Positions 1 through 7,825 of a stretch of DNA of 20,258 nucleotides are shown here, in pieces. The translations under genes and the position numbers were made by a program. This stretch comes from an uncultured beta proteobacterium. Lineage in GTDB: Bacteria; Pseudomonadota; Gammaproteobacteria; Burkholderiales; SG8-39. Below the pieces are notes generated by a model that did not search any database, had not been told where the DNA came from, and saw nothing but the letters and a program-made list of their open reading frames with translations. Position 1 is the first letter of the stretch; each line of letters begins with the position of its first letter. The stretch spans positions 1 to 20,258 of the forward strand of contig CADEDU010000097.1 of the NCBI GenBank assembly GCA_902826155.1, in the 5' to 3' direction.

Positions 1-1287
1 CGCAACTATCACTTGTTCCAGCCCTTGCTCTACCAGGTGGCCACCGCGGGACTCGCGCCCGGCGACATCGCGCAACCGGTGCGCAGCGTCTTTCGCGATA
101 TGCGAACCGTGCGGGTGCTGTTGGGCGAGGTGATCGGCGTGGACGCCGCGCGGCATGAACTGCAGCTCGCTTCGGGCCAGCACGTCCCGTACGATTTTCT
201 GGTGCTCGCCACCGGTGCAAGCCACAGCTATTTCGGCCGCGACGAATGGTCCGCATATGCACCCGGCCTGAAGCGGGTGGAGGACGCGACCGAGGTGCGC
301 CGGCGTCTGCTGCTCGCGTTCGAACGGGCTGAAGCCTGCGACGACCCGACCGAGCGCGAAGCGCTGTTGACCTTTCTCATCGTCGGCGGTGGCCCCACCG
401 GGGTGGAGCTTGCCGGTGCAATCGCCGAGCTTGCTCGCCGCGGCATGGACAAGGAGTTCCGCCGCTTCGATCCGGCCGCTGCGCGCGTCTTGCTGGTCCA
501 GGCGGGCCCGCGCCTGCTCCCGGCGTTTCCCGAGGTGCTCTCGATGGCGACGCAGCGCTCGCTCGAGCGACTCGGCGTCGAAGTGCACCTCAATAGCAAG
601 GTCGAGCAGATCGATGCGGCTGGCGTGACAGTGAGCGGCCGGCGCATTGCGGCACGAACGGTGTTGTGGGCGGCTGGCGTGGCGGCCTCCGATGCGGCGA
701 AGTGGCTCGACACACCGAGCGATGGAGCGGGCCGCGTCAAGGTCGGCGCCGATCTGTCGATCCCCGGCATGCCGAACGTGTTCGCCGTGGGTGATACCGC
801 CGCATCGAACGCGTGGAACGGTCAACTCGTCCCCGGCCTTGCTCCTGCAGCAAAGCAAGCAGGCCACTACGTTGCGACAGTGATCGCCGCGCGAGCGCGT
901 GGGCGGGCGGCTCCCGCGTCGTTTCGCTACCACCACCTCGGCAGTCTCGCGACGATCGGTCGCAAGGCGGCAGTGGCGGACTTCGGCCGGCTGCGTTTGT
1001 CGGGCGCACTTGCGTGGTGGCTATGGGGTGCGGTACACGTGGGTTTCCTGCTCGGAGTGCGCAATCGCGTGTCGGTCGCCTTCGACTGGTTTTGGGCATA
1101 CGTCACGTATAAGAGCAGCACACGTCTCATTACGGACTCGGGGCACGCCCAGCAGACCGAGCCGGGATCGGGCGCGTCGATTGCGTCCATAGCGGCAACA
1201 ACGACAACAGCGGCAAATCCGATTGCGGCGCGGTCGACAGCCTCCGGCGTGACGCCTGCAATTCCTACCGCTGCCACCACGGCATAG
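1..1287 (+). CDS. ndh: NADH dehydrogenase type II (NDH-2), 5' end outside window
   Basis: Single-subunit, non-proton-pumping NADH:quinone oxidoreductase of the inner membrane face, passing electrons from NADH through FAD to quinone. The frame is open from base 1; its first codons read RNYHLFQPLLYQVATAGL, the family sequence that follows the N-terminal FAD-binding glycine motif, so only a few dozen N-terminal residues are missing. The NADH-binding Rossmann motif GGGPTGVELAGA lies near fragment residues 127-140, and the second FAD contact is PNVFAVGDTAA near residue 260. The C-terminal membrane-anchor part (VHVGFLLGVRNR, then a W/F-rich stretch ending near TRLI) is present. After this the protein carries about 45 extra residues rich in Ala, Thr and Ser, unlike the family core. 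glgC begins 12 bp downstream, so the two may be co-transcribed. Family assignment is secure; the quinone acceptor is assumed from the family. Confidence 0.93.
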   Translation, partial: RNYHLFQPLLYQVATAGLAPGDIAQPVRSVFRDMRTVRVLLGEVIGVDAARHELQLASGQHVPYDFLVLATGASHSYFGRDEWSAYAPGLKRVEDATEVRRRLLLAFERAEACDDPTEREALLTFLIVGGGPTGVELAGAIAELARRGMDKEFRRFDPAAARVLLVQAGPRLLPAFPEVLSMATQRSLERLGVEVHLNSKVEQIDAAGVTVSGRRIAARTVLWAAGVAASDAAKWLDTPSDGAGRVKVGADLSIPGMPNVFAVGDTAASNAWNGQLVPGLAPAAKQAGHYVATVIAARARGRAAPASFRYHHLGSLATIGRKAAVADFGRLRLSGALAWWLWGAVHVGFLLGVRNRVSVAFDWFWAYVTYKSSTRLITDSGHAQQTEPGSGASIASIAATTTTAANPIAARSTASGVTPAIPTAATTA

Positions 1288-1299
1288 CAGAGGGTTCCG

Positions 1300-2568
1300 A
1301 TGAGCCAGGCCAGCAACCATCTCACCCGCGACACCTTCGCACTCGTGCTTGCCGGCGGACGCGGCACCCGGCTCAAGGCACTCACGGACTGGCGTGCGAA
1401 ACCGGCCGTTCCGTTCGGCGGCAAGTTCCGCATCATCGATTTCACGCTGTCGAACTGCGTGAACTCGGGTATCCGGCGCATCGGTGTCGCGACGCAGTAC
1501 AAGGCGCAAAGCCTGATCCGCCACTTGCAGCACGGCTGGAGTTTCTTCGACGGACGATTCGGCGAGTTCATCGAAATCCTGCCCGCCCAGCAGCAGCTCG
1601 ACGACGAGAGCTGGTACCAGGGCACGGCCGATGCGGTGTTCCAGAATCTCGGTGTGCTGCGGCAGGACAGTTCGCGCTACGTGATGATCCTGTCGGGTGA
1701 TCACATCTACAAGATGGACTACGCCACCATGCTCGCCGAGCACGTCGCGCGGCAGGCCGACCTCACCGTGGCGTGCATCGAGGTGCCGCGCGAGGAGGCG
1801 ACGGCCTTCGGCGTGATGGCGGTCGATGCCGATGCTCGGGTGCGCGCATTCACCGAGAAGCCGCGCGATCCTCCGGCGATGCCAGGCAAGCCGGACATCG
1901 CGTTGGCGAGCATGGGCATCTACGTGTTCAACGCCGAGTTCCTGTACGAGCAGCTGGTGCGCGATTCCGACGAGCCGAAGAGCTCACACGACTTCGGCAA
2001 AGATCTGATTCCGCACGTCGTACCACGCTACCGGGTGTATGCGCATCGGTTCTCGGAAAGCTGCATCGGCGCGCGCGCAGGCGGTGTCCCGTACTGGCGC
2101 GATGTCGGCACGATCGACGCATACTGGGGTGCGAACATGGAGCTCACCAAGGTCGTGCCCGAGCTCGATCTCTACGATCAGAGCTGGCCGATCTGGACCG
2201 ACCAGCCGCAATTGCCGCCGGCGAAGTTCGTGTTCGATGATGATTCGCGCCGCGGTACCGCGGTGGATTCGATGGTCTCTGGCGGCTGCGTCGTCAGCGG
2301 CTCGACGGTGCGGCGCTCGTTGCTGTTCTCCGACGTGTATGTGTCGGACTTCTCGCTGATCGAAGACTCGGTGGTGCTGCCGAACGTCAAGGTCGGTCGC
2401 AACGTGGTGCTCAAGCGTGCGATCGTCGATCGGCGTTGCACGCTGCCCGAGGGCTTGCAGGTGGGGGTCAAGCCCGAGGAGGATCGCAAACGCTTCTATG
2501 TGAGCGAAGGCGGCATCGCGCTCGTCACGCCGGAGAGCCTCGGTCAGCGGCTGCATCGATTGCGCTGA
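1300..2568 (+). CDS. glgC: Glucose-1-phosphate adenylyltransferase (ADP-glucose pyrophosphorylase)
   Basis: Makes ADP-glucose from ATP and glucose-1-phosphate, the committed step of bacterial glycogen synthesis in the cytoplasm. The 422-residue protein has the usual family length. The N-terminal nucleotidyltransferase signature ALVLAGGRGTRL is at residues 14-25, followed by KPAVPFGGKFRIIDF. GTADAVFQNL, SGDHIYKMDY, FTEKP and DVGTIDAYW, all conserved around the sugar- and nucleotide-binding sites, follow in order. The C-terminal third is a left-handed beta-helix of hexapeptide-like turns ending in VLKRAIVDRRC. A GAGGG ribosome site lies just upstream of the ATG. No glgA, glgB or glgP is present in the window, so the gene is separated from the rest of its pathway here; its 5' neighbour is the NADH dehydrogenase gene. 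Confidence 0.97.
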   Translation: MSQASNHLTRDTFALVLAGGRGTRLKALTDWRAKPAVPFGGKFRIIDFTLSNCVNSGIRRIGVATQYKAQSLIRHLQHGWSFFDGRFGEFIEILPAQQQLDDESWYQGTADAVFQNLGVLRQDSSRYVMILSGDHIYKMDYATMLAEHVARQADLTVACIEVPREEATAFGVMAVDADARVRAFTEKPRDPPAMPGKPDIALASMGIYVFNAEFLYEQLVRDSDEPKSSHDFGKDLIPHVVPRYRVYAHRFSESCIGARAGGVPYWRDVGTIDAYWGANMELTKVVPELDLYDQSWPIWTDQPQLPPAKFVFDDDSRRGTAVDSMVSGGCVVSGSTVRRSLLFSDVYVSDFSLIEDSVVLPNVKVGRNVVLKRAIVDRRCTLPEGLQVGVKPEEDRKRFYVSEGGIALVTPESLGQRLHRLR

Positions 2569-2625
2569 GTCGCCCGCGCTCGGCGTTCGCGTTGCGCCGT
2601 TTCGTTCCCACGGTGTGACCATTGC

Positions 2626-3561
2626 GTGAGAAGTGCGCGGCATGCTGTGGCCTTCTGCCATCCTCTCGCGGCGTTCGCACGCATGGGCTCGATATTGCGC
2701 CAGGTTACGGAAGCAGCTGCCTCGAATGGTCTCGAGCGTTTCGCCGGCGTCGGCCTGCGCCCGCGGCACTACCGGGAGCTGCTGGCCAAGCGGCCGCCGC
2801 TCGCGCTGTTGGAAGTCCACAGCGAAAACTACTTTGGTGATGGCGGGCAGCCGCTGCAGTGGCTGGAGCGCTTTCGCGCGCACTATCCGTTGAGCTTTCA
2901 CGGTGTCGGGGCATCGCTCGGCTCGGCCGATGCGCTCGATGCGGCCCATCTGCAGCGTCTCAAGCGCCTGGTTGATCGCTTCGAGCCGACACTCGTGTCG
3001 GAGCACCTGTGCTGGTCGGCGATCGGCGGCCGGCACGCCAATGATCTGCTGCCGCTACCCTACACGGAGGAGGCGCTCGCGCGGATGATCGATCACGTTG
3101 ACCGGCTGCAGTCGTTGCTCGGCCGGCAGATCCTGATCGAGAACATCTCCAGCTACGTGCACTTCGCCAGTTCGGTGATTCCGGAGTGGGCCTTCCTCGA
3201 TGACTTGGCGCGTCGCAGCGGTTGCGGTGTGCTGCTCGATCTCAACAACATCCACGTGAGTGCCGTCAATCATGGCTTCGATCCGTTCGCGTACGTCGAT
3301 GCGATCGAGCCTGCTCACGTGGCGCAATACCATCTCGCGGGATTCGATCGGGCACCGGAACTGCTGATCGACACGCATGGCCAGCGGGTCGACGAAGCGG
3401 TATGGAGCCTCTACGAGTACGCGCTGTCGCGCATCGGCACACGTCCGCTGGTGATCGAGTGGGACACCAACCTGCCCGCGCTTGAAGTTCTGCTCGACGA
3501 AGCGGTGCGTGCCGAGCGCTTGGCCCACCGACTCAAGGGTGTCCATGCACTCGCTGCCTGA
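2626..3561 (+). CDS. DUF692/UPF0276 (MNIO-type, BufB/HvfB-like) iron enzyme
   Basis: TIM-barrel protein of the multinuclear non-heme iron-dependent oxidative (MNIO) family, which includes MbnB (methanobactin), TglH and BufB (bufferin). Studied members modify cysteine in ribosomal peptides. The family core starts at GVGLRPRHYRELL and continues EVHSENYF, SFHGVG, SEHLCWS, LIENISSY, DLNNIHVS, YHLAGF, IDTHG and IEWDTNLP. The His, Glu, Asp and Asn residues expected for the metal site are all present, so it looks catalytically intact. The GTG at 2626 gives 311 residues; an ATG at 2683 (residue 20) would also keep the whole domain. The last 17 bases overlap the DUF2063 gene, as in buf operons. Only 57 bp separate it from glgC and no small Cys-rich precursor is visible, so its peptide substrate is unknown. 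Confidence 0.9.
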   Translation: MRSARHAVAFCHPLAAFARMGSILRQVTEAAASNGLERFAGVGLRPRHYRELLAKRPPLALLEVHSENYFGDGGQPLQWLERFRAHYPLSFHGVGASLGSADALDAAHLQRLKRLVDRFEPTLVSEHLCWSAIGGRHANDLLPLPYTEEALARMIDHVDRLQSLLGRQILIENISSYVHFASSVIPEWAFLDDLARRSGCGVLLDLNNIHVSAVNHGFDPFAYVDAIEPAHVAQYHLAGFDRAPELLIDTHGQRVDEAVWSLYEYALSRIGTRPLVIEWDTNLPALEVLLDEAVRAERLAHRLKGVHALAA

Positions 3562-4315
3562 ACTCCAGCGGGCATTTCAGGCCGGCCTGTTCGGCGGCGA
3601 TGCACCGCTTGCGCTCCTGCGCACAACGCGTGGTGCGCCCTCGATCGGGTTCGACGTGTATCGCAACAACGCCACAAGCAACTATCTCGAGGCGCTGCGC
3701 GACACCTATCCTGCGATCGAACAAGTGGTGGGCGAGGGATTCTTCGCGCATCTGGCTGCGCGATACGCGTGCGACATCCCTTCGGTGAGCGGTACCCTGG
3801 ATGATTTCGGTGCGGGCTTTGCGGCATTCATCGCCGATTTTCCCGGGCTCGAGTCGCTCGACTACGTTCCTGATCTTGCGCGACTGGAGTGGGCGTTGCA
3901 TCGGGTGTTTCACGCTGCCGATCGTGCATCGCTCGACCCTGCTGCGCTGAGCAGCTTCGATGCTGATGCGCTCGAACGTGCTCGACTGACCCTCAATCCC
4001 GCGGCATGGCTGATCGAGTCGCCTTATCCGATTCTGGCGATCTGGAATCTGGCGCACGCGGCCGGCCAGCACGCCGAAGGGGTTGATCTCCAGCAGGGCG
4101 CCGACCAGTTGCTCGTACTTCGGGCTGCGGACCTGCAGCCGCGCATTCATCGCCTCGACGACGCAACGTTTCGTCTGCTGGCTCGCCTGGATTCTGGAGC
4201 GTCGATCGGAGATGCGTTGCTCGATGCTCTGTCGGTGGATGCACGCTTCGACTTTGGTGACGCGTTGCGTGTTCATCTCGAGCTTGGGACCTTCGCAGGT
4301 ATTTCGGCCTGCTGA
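3545..4315 (+). CDS. DUF2063 (BufC/HvfC-like) partner protein of the MNIO enzyme
   Basis: A 256-residue protein of the DUF2063 'putative DNA-binding domain' family, almost always found directly behind a DUF692 enzyme. By analogy to BufC and MbnC it probably presents the precursor peptide to the MNIO enzyme rather than binding DNA. Family landmarks are the N-terminal helix LPELQRAFQAGLF, the VYRNNATSNYLEALRDTYP block at residues 36-55, and PDLARLEWALHRVFHAAD near residues 108-126. The ATG at 3545 was chosen because homology begins there; an in-frame upstream start at 3482 would add 21 residues lying wholly inside the DUF692 gene. The overlap suggests translational coupling. The DoxX gene that often follows in buf operons is absent. 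Confidence 0.88.
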   Translation: MHSLPELQRAFQAGLFGGDAPLALLRTTRGAPSIGFDVYRNNATSNYLEALRDTYPAIEQVVGEGFFAHLAARYACDIPSVSGTLDDFGAGFAAFIADFPGLESLDYVPDLARLEWALHRVFHAADRASLDPAALSSFDADALERARLTLNPAAWLIESPYPILAIWNLAHAAGQHAEGVDLQQGADQLLVLRAADLQPRIHRLDDATFRLLARLDSGASIGDALLDALSVDARFDFGDALRVHLELGTFAGISAC

Positions 4316-4588
4316 AGCGCGCATTGGTGAGGCGGCAGATGCTCCTGATGCTGGCGCGCTCAAGCTGAACGCGCGCCTGCGATCGATCAGGAAATCATCA
4401 AGCGGTCCTGGACAGAGGCTCGAGCAACTCCAGGCCGTCATCTCCCCGCAAGGTCTGCGTTCAAACACTGAACAACTTCGACCGCCACGCTGACGCTCGT
4501 TCGCCGGCGTTGCGTGTTTCTGCGCATATCTATTGCATGCGTGTCAATAGAATCGTCGCGTTCAATCGGGAACGAGCGAGGTGTATCG
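4316..4588. other. Non-coding gap between DUF2063 and FIST genes
   Basis: No supported gene lies in these 273 bases. A GC-rich inverted repeat, GGCGCGC at 4353-4359 with GCGCGCC at 4371-4377 (11-base loop), could end the upstream transcript but has no T-run. A small dyad GTTCA-N5-TGAAC sits at 4459-4473. A -10-like TAGAAT at 4548-4553 lies 35 bases before the FIST start, but no good -35 is found at normal spacing, so the promoter is only suggested. A fresh promoter for the FIST/kinase pair is expected somewhere here because the gap separates two unrelated gene pairs. Confidence 0.5.
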
Positions 4589-5737
4589 ATGCGAGTCACG
4601 CAAGCGAAATTCCAGGGTGCGGTCACCGCGGGTGCGGAACTCGATCGACTGCGCGCGCTTCAGCCACATCTTGTCATGGTGTTCGGCGGCGTCGGCTATT
4701 TCGAGGAGCCGGCCCGGACGCAGCCGCTGTTCGATGCGTTGGCCGGCGTGCCGATGCTGGGTTGCTCGACTGCGGGCGAGATCGACGCGGATGGCGTGCT
4801 GGATGGCACCTTGACGGTGAGCGCCATTCGCTTCGATCGACCGAATCTGCGCATCGAAGCGACGGACATCGGCGAGATGGAGGATTCGTTCGCCGCTGGT
4901 GAGCGCCTCGGTGCGAAGCTCGCGGGCAGCGGCCTGCACTCGGCGATCGTGTTCGGCCAGGGCGTGCGCATCAACGGCAGCGCGCTGATCGGCGGCATCG
5001 CGAAAGCGGTCGGACCAGGCGTGCTGCTATCGGGCGGCCTCGCCGGCGACAACGGCGCATTCAGCCGCACCTGGACCATCGCCAATGGTCAGGCTTCCGA
5101 CCGCTCGATCGTAGCGTTAGGTATCTACGACGCGACCATCAAGATCACCCACGGCTCGTTCGGCGGATGGAAGCCGTTCGGGCCGGTTCGGCACGTCACC
5201 CGCTCCGAGGGCAACGTGCTCTTCGAGCTGGACAATGAACCGGCGCTCGCGGTCTACAAGCGCTACCTCGGCGATTACGCCAGCCGGCTGCCCGGTTCGG
5301 GCCTGCTGTTTCCGTTCGCGATGCGCACGTCGCAACGCGAGGAGCTCGGCATCATCCGCACGATCCTTGGGATCGATGAAGCGGCGGGCAGCCTCATTCT
5401 CGCCGGGGAGATCCATCGCGACGGCTATCTGCAGCTGATGCACGCGAGCACCGACGCGCTGGTCGAAGGGGCGATGCAGGCGGCGGAGCAGGCGCGGGCG
5501 GGCATGAACGGCGCGGGCGACAACGAGGGACTCGCGGTGCTGGTGAGCTGCGTCGGCCGCAAGCTGGCGATGGCCGGCCGGGTCGACGAGGAGGTCGAGG
5601 CGGTGTCCGACACGCTCGGTCGCAACTTCGCGGTCACCGGGTTCTACTCGAACGGTGAGATCAGTCCCGATCACGCCGGCCCGGAGTGCCATCTGCACAA
5701 CCAGACGATGACGATCACGCTCATCACCGAGCAATGA
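4589..5737 (+). CDS. FIST-domain sensor protein (NosP-like)
   Basis: Cytoplasmic 382-residue protein made of FIST_N followed by FIST_C. The N-domain shows GCSTAGEI at residues 58-65 and LSGGLAGD at 148-155; the C-domain spans about 215-360 and ends in GFYSNGEI and the family tail LHNQTMTI. FIST proteins act as small-ligand sensors. Those paired with a hybrid kinase in Pseudomonas, Vibrio, Shewanella and Legionella (NosP) bind heme and nitric oxide and inhibit the kinase. The gene ends in ATGA, sharing bases with the start of the kinase gene, so the two products are surely made together. The ATG at 4589 was preferred over an in-frame upstream start at 4514 because homology begins at about residue 15. 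The heme ligand cannot be assigned from sequence alone, so NO sensing is an inference from arrangement and family. Confidence 0.88.
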   Translation: MRVTQAKFQGAVTAGAELDRLRALQPHLVMVFGGVGYFEEPARTQPLFDALAGVPMLGCSTAGEIDADGVLDGTLTVSAIRFDRPNLRIEATDIGEMEDSFAAGERLGAKLAGSGLHSAIVFGQGVRINGSALIGGIAKAVGPGVLLSGGLAGDNGAFSRTWTIANGQASDRSIVALGIYDATIKITHGSFGGWKPFGPVRHVTRSEGNVLFELDNEPALAVYKRYLGDYASRLPGSGLLFPFAMRTSQREELGIIRTILGIDEAAGSLILAGEIHRDGYLQLMHASTDALVEGAMQAAEQARAGMNGAGDNEGLAVLVSCVGRKLAMAGRVDEEVEAVSDTLGRNFAVTGFYSNGEISPDHAGPECHLHNQTMTITLITEQ

Positions 5738-7731
5738 CGTTGCACCCGCTGCTCTCCCGCCAGTTGAAGCGCGCCTTCGGCCTCAAGGCCTTGGGCGACG
5801 CGCAGGCATTCGTGGCGCAGCTTGCGCAGGGCCACGATCTGGAGGGTGTGCCGGCGGCCATCGATCCCAAGGCGCTGGCAGAGCTGTTGACGCGAATCAG
5901 TGACAGCTTCGAGGCCTATGAGCGCGACATCACGCTGCGCACGCGCAGCCTGGAACTGTCCTCGCAGGAGCTGGGTTCGACCAACGAGCGGCTGACCGTG
6001 GCCTACGAGCAACAGCGCCGCGCGATCGCTTCGCTGCATGCGGCAGCAGCGCGTGTGACCAGTGGCAGCAATTTCACGGCGCACGACGACGAGCAGAACG
6101 TCGAATCACTCGCGCAGGTGATGACCGAACTCGCGCTGGAGCGCGACCAGACCGCGCGGCGGCTACGGGCAAGCGAGGAGCGACTCAACCTTGCGCTGCG
6201 GGCTTCGGGCACGGCGCTTTGGGATCGCGACATCGTCAACGGCGACATCTTCGTGAGCGAGCAGTGGGGTGCGATCCTCGGGCGCAAGGTTCCCAATCCA
6301 ATGCCAGTGGATCTGCTTTCCTATCTGGTCCACCCCGATGACCAGGAAACGATGGTCCGCGAGTTCAAGCGTCATCTGAGCGGCGAGACCGCCATGCTCG
6401 AGGTGATGCTGCGGCACGCGCATGGCTCGGGCCGCTGGATCTGGTGCCGGGTGAGTGGTCGGGTGGTGGAGCACGACGCGAAGGGCCGTGCGGTGCGTGC
6501 CATCGGCACGCTGCAGGATGTCACCGCGCAGGTCGAGGCCGAGCAAGCGCTGCGCGAGGCGCGCGACGCCGCTGAACAGGCGAGCCGCGCCAAGAGCCAG
6601 TTCCTCGCGACCATGAGTCATGAGATCCGCACGCCGATGAATGGCGTGATCGGCGTAGTCGACTTGCTAGCCGAAACGGGGTTGTCGCCGGAGCAATCGA
6701 ACTACGTGAAGATCCTGCACACCTCGGGCGAGGCGCTGCTGTCGATCATCAATGACGTGCTCGACTTCTCACGCATCGAAGCCGGCCGGCTCGAGCTGAA
6801 CGACGACGACGTCGACGTGAGTGCGCTGACGTCCGGTGTGGCTGATCTGTTCCGCGCGCAGGCAAGCCGCAAGGCGATCGACATCAAATTCGTCGCCGAC
6901 CCGGAGTTGCCCGTGGTGCGATGTGATCCGTTGCGACTGCGCCAGATCCTGCTCAATCTGGTGGGCAATGCGGTGAAGTTCGCCGATGCGGGCATGGTCG
7001 AGTTGGCGGTGCTCAAGACCGGCGAGAGCGACGATCGCGTCGGGCTGCGCATTGCAGTCCGTGACACCGGTCCGGGCATTGCGCCCGATGTGCAGAAGAT
7101 GCTGTTCGCGCCGTTCGTGCAGGCCGATGGCACGACCACGCGTCGCCATGGCGGCAGCGGCCTGGGGCTGGCGATCTCCAAGCGATTGATCGAGATGATG
7201 GGCGGCCGGCTCGAGTTGGAAAGCGTACTCGGTGAAGGTGCGACCTTCAGCGTGGTGGTGGACCTGCCTCGGTCGGCTCGCCAGATCAACGCCCGAGCCA
7301 ATGCTTCCAGTACGGCACTGGAATGCGTCCCCGAAGGGCTGCGGATACTGCTGGTGGAAGACAACCCGCTGAATCAGACCATCGCACGCGGCCTGCTGGG
7401 CAATCTCGGCGTGGAGGTGGAGGTCGCGGGCAACGGTCGCGAAGGCGTCGAGCGCGCGCGCGCCGGCGGCTTCGATATGGTGCTCATGGACTGCTTGATG
7501 CCGGTGATGGACGGCTTCGATGCCACCCGCGCAATCCGCGCCGAAGAGCGTACCAGCGGCCGCACGCGCGTGCCGATCATTGCGCTCACGGCCAACGCCT
7601 TCCAGGAGGATGTGCTGCGCTGTCTGGATGCCGGCATGGACTCGCATCTGTCCAAGCCGATCCGCCGGGAGAAATTGATGGCGGCGCTGGCCAAATGGTG
7701 CGTGCCGGCGGCAGCAACCACCACGGGCTGA
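5734..7731 (+). CDS. Soluble hybrid histidine kinase with PAS and receiver domains (NahK-like)
   Basis: A 665-residue cytoplasmic kinase with no transmembrane segment. Residues 1-145 form a helical, coiled-coil-prone region containing RDITLRTRSLELSSQEL, typical of FIST-linked kinases. A PAS_3/PAC domain covers about 146-270. HisKA carries the phospho-acceptor His296 in MSHEIRTPMNG. The ATPase domain has an N-box around NLVGNAVKF (408-416), G1 DTGPGIAP (444-451) and G2 GGSGLGLA (473-480). The C-terminal receiver has the acidic pair E542/D543, phospho-acceptor Asp586 in MDCLMPVMDG and Lys641. All catalytic residues are present. The ATG at 5734 overlaps the FIST stop codon. The output is likely phosphotransfer to an unlinked HPt protein or a cyclic-di-GMP pathway, as for NahK; no such partner is in the window. 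Confidence 0.92.
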   Translation: MTLHPLLSRQLKRAFGLKALGDAQAFVAQLAQGHDLEGVPAAIDPKALAELLTRISDSFEAYERDITLRTRSLELSSQELGSTNERLTVAYEQQRRAIASLHAAAARVTSGSNFTAHDDEQNVESLAQVMTELALERDQTARRLRASEERLNLALRASGTALWDRDIVNGDIFVSEQWGAILGRKVPNPMPVDLLSYLVHPDDQETMVREFKRHLSGETAMLEVMLRHAHGSGRWIWCRVSGRVVEHDAKGRAVRAIGTLQDVTAQVEAEQALREARDAAEQASRAKSQFLATMSHEIRTPMNGVIGVVDLLAETGLSPEQSNYVKILHTSGEALLSIINDVLDFSRIEAGRLELNDDDVDVSALTSGVADLFRAQASRKAIDIKFVADPELPVVRCDPLRLRQILLNLVGNAVKFADAGMVELAVLKTGESDDRVGLRIAVRDTGPGIAPDVQKMLFAPFVQADGTTTRRHGGSGLGLAISKRLIEMMGGRLELESVLGEGATFSVVVDLPRSARQINARANASSTALECVPEGLRILLVEDNPLNQTIARGLLGNLGVEVEVAGNGREGVERARAGGFDMVLMDCLMPVMDGFDATRAIRAEERTSGRTRVPIIALTANAFQEDVLRCLDAGMDSHLSKPIRREKLMAALAKWCVPAAATTTG

Positions 7732-7825
7732 AACGCGGCGTTGGAAGCTGGATCGCTACGCCGGCGAGCGCGGCTCGCTGCGCGGTCGCACCCCATCGAT
7801 TAGGGCCTCCGCTTCGCCTCGCTCG
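7732..7825. terminator. Possible terminator hairpin between convergent genes
   Basis: The kinase gene (+) and the TctC-type gene (-) end tail to tail across 94 bases. The only compact hairpin seen is GCGAGC at 7764-7769 with GCTCGC at 7773-7778 (3-base loop). It has no T-run on either side, so intrinsic termination is weakly supported and factor-dependent termination is equally possible. Confidence 0.25.

Noticed and set aside
3533..4468. Minus-strand frame of 311 codons opposite the DUF2063 gene
   Set aside because: Antisense shadow; the plus strand encodes a full family protein with a typical partner.
4548..4553. TAGAAT as a firm promoter for the FIST gene
   Set aside because: No acceptable -35 element at 16-18 base spacing; kept only as a hint in the gap description.
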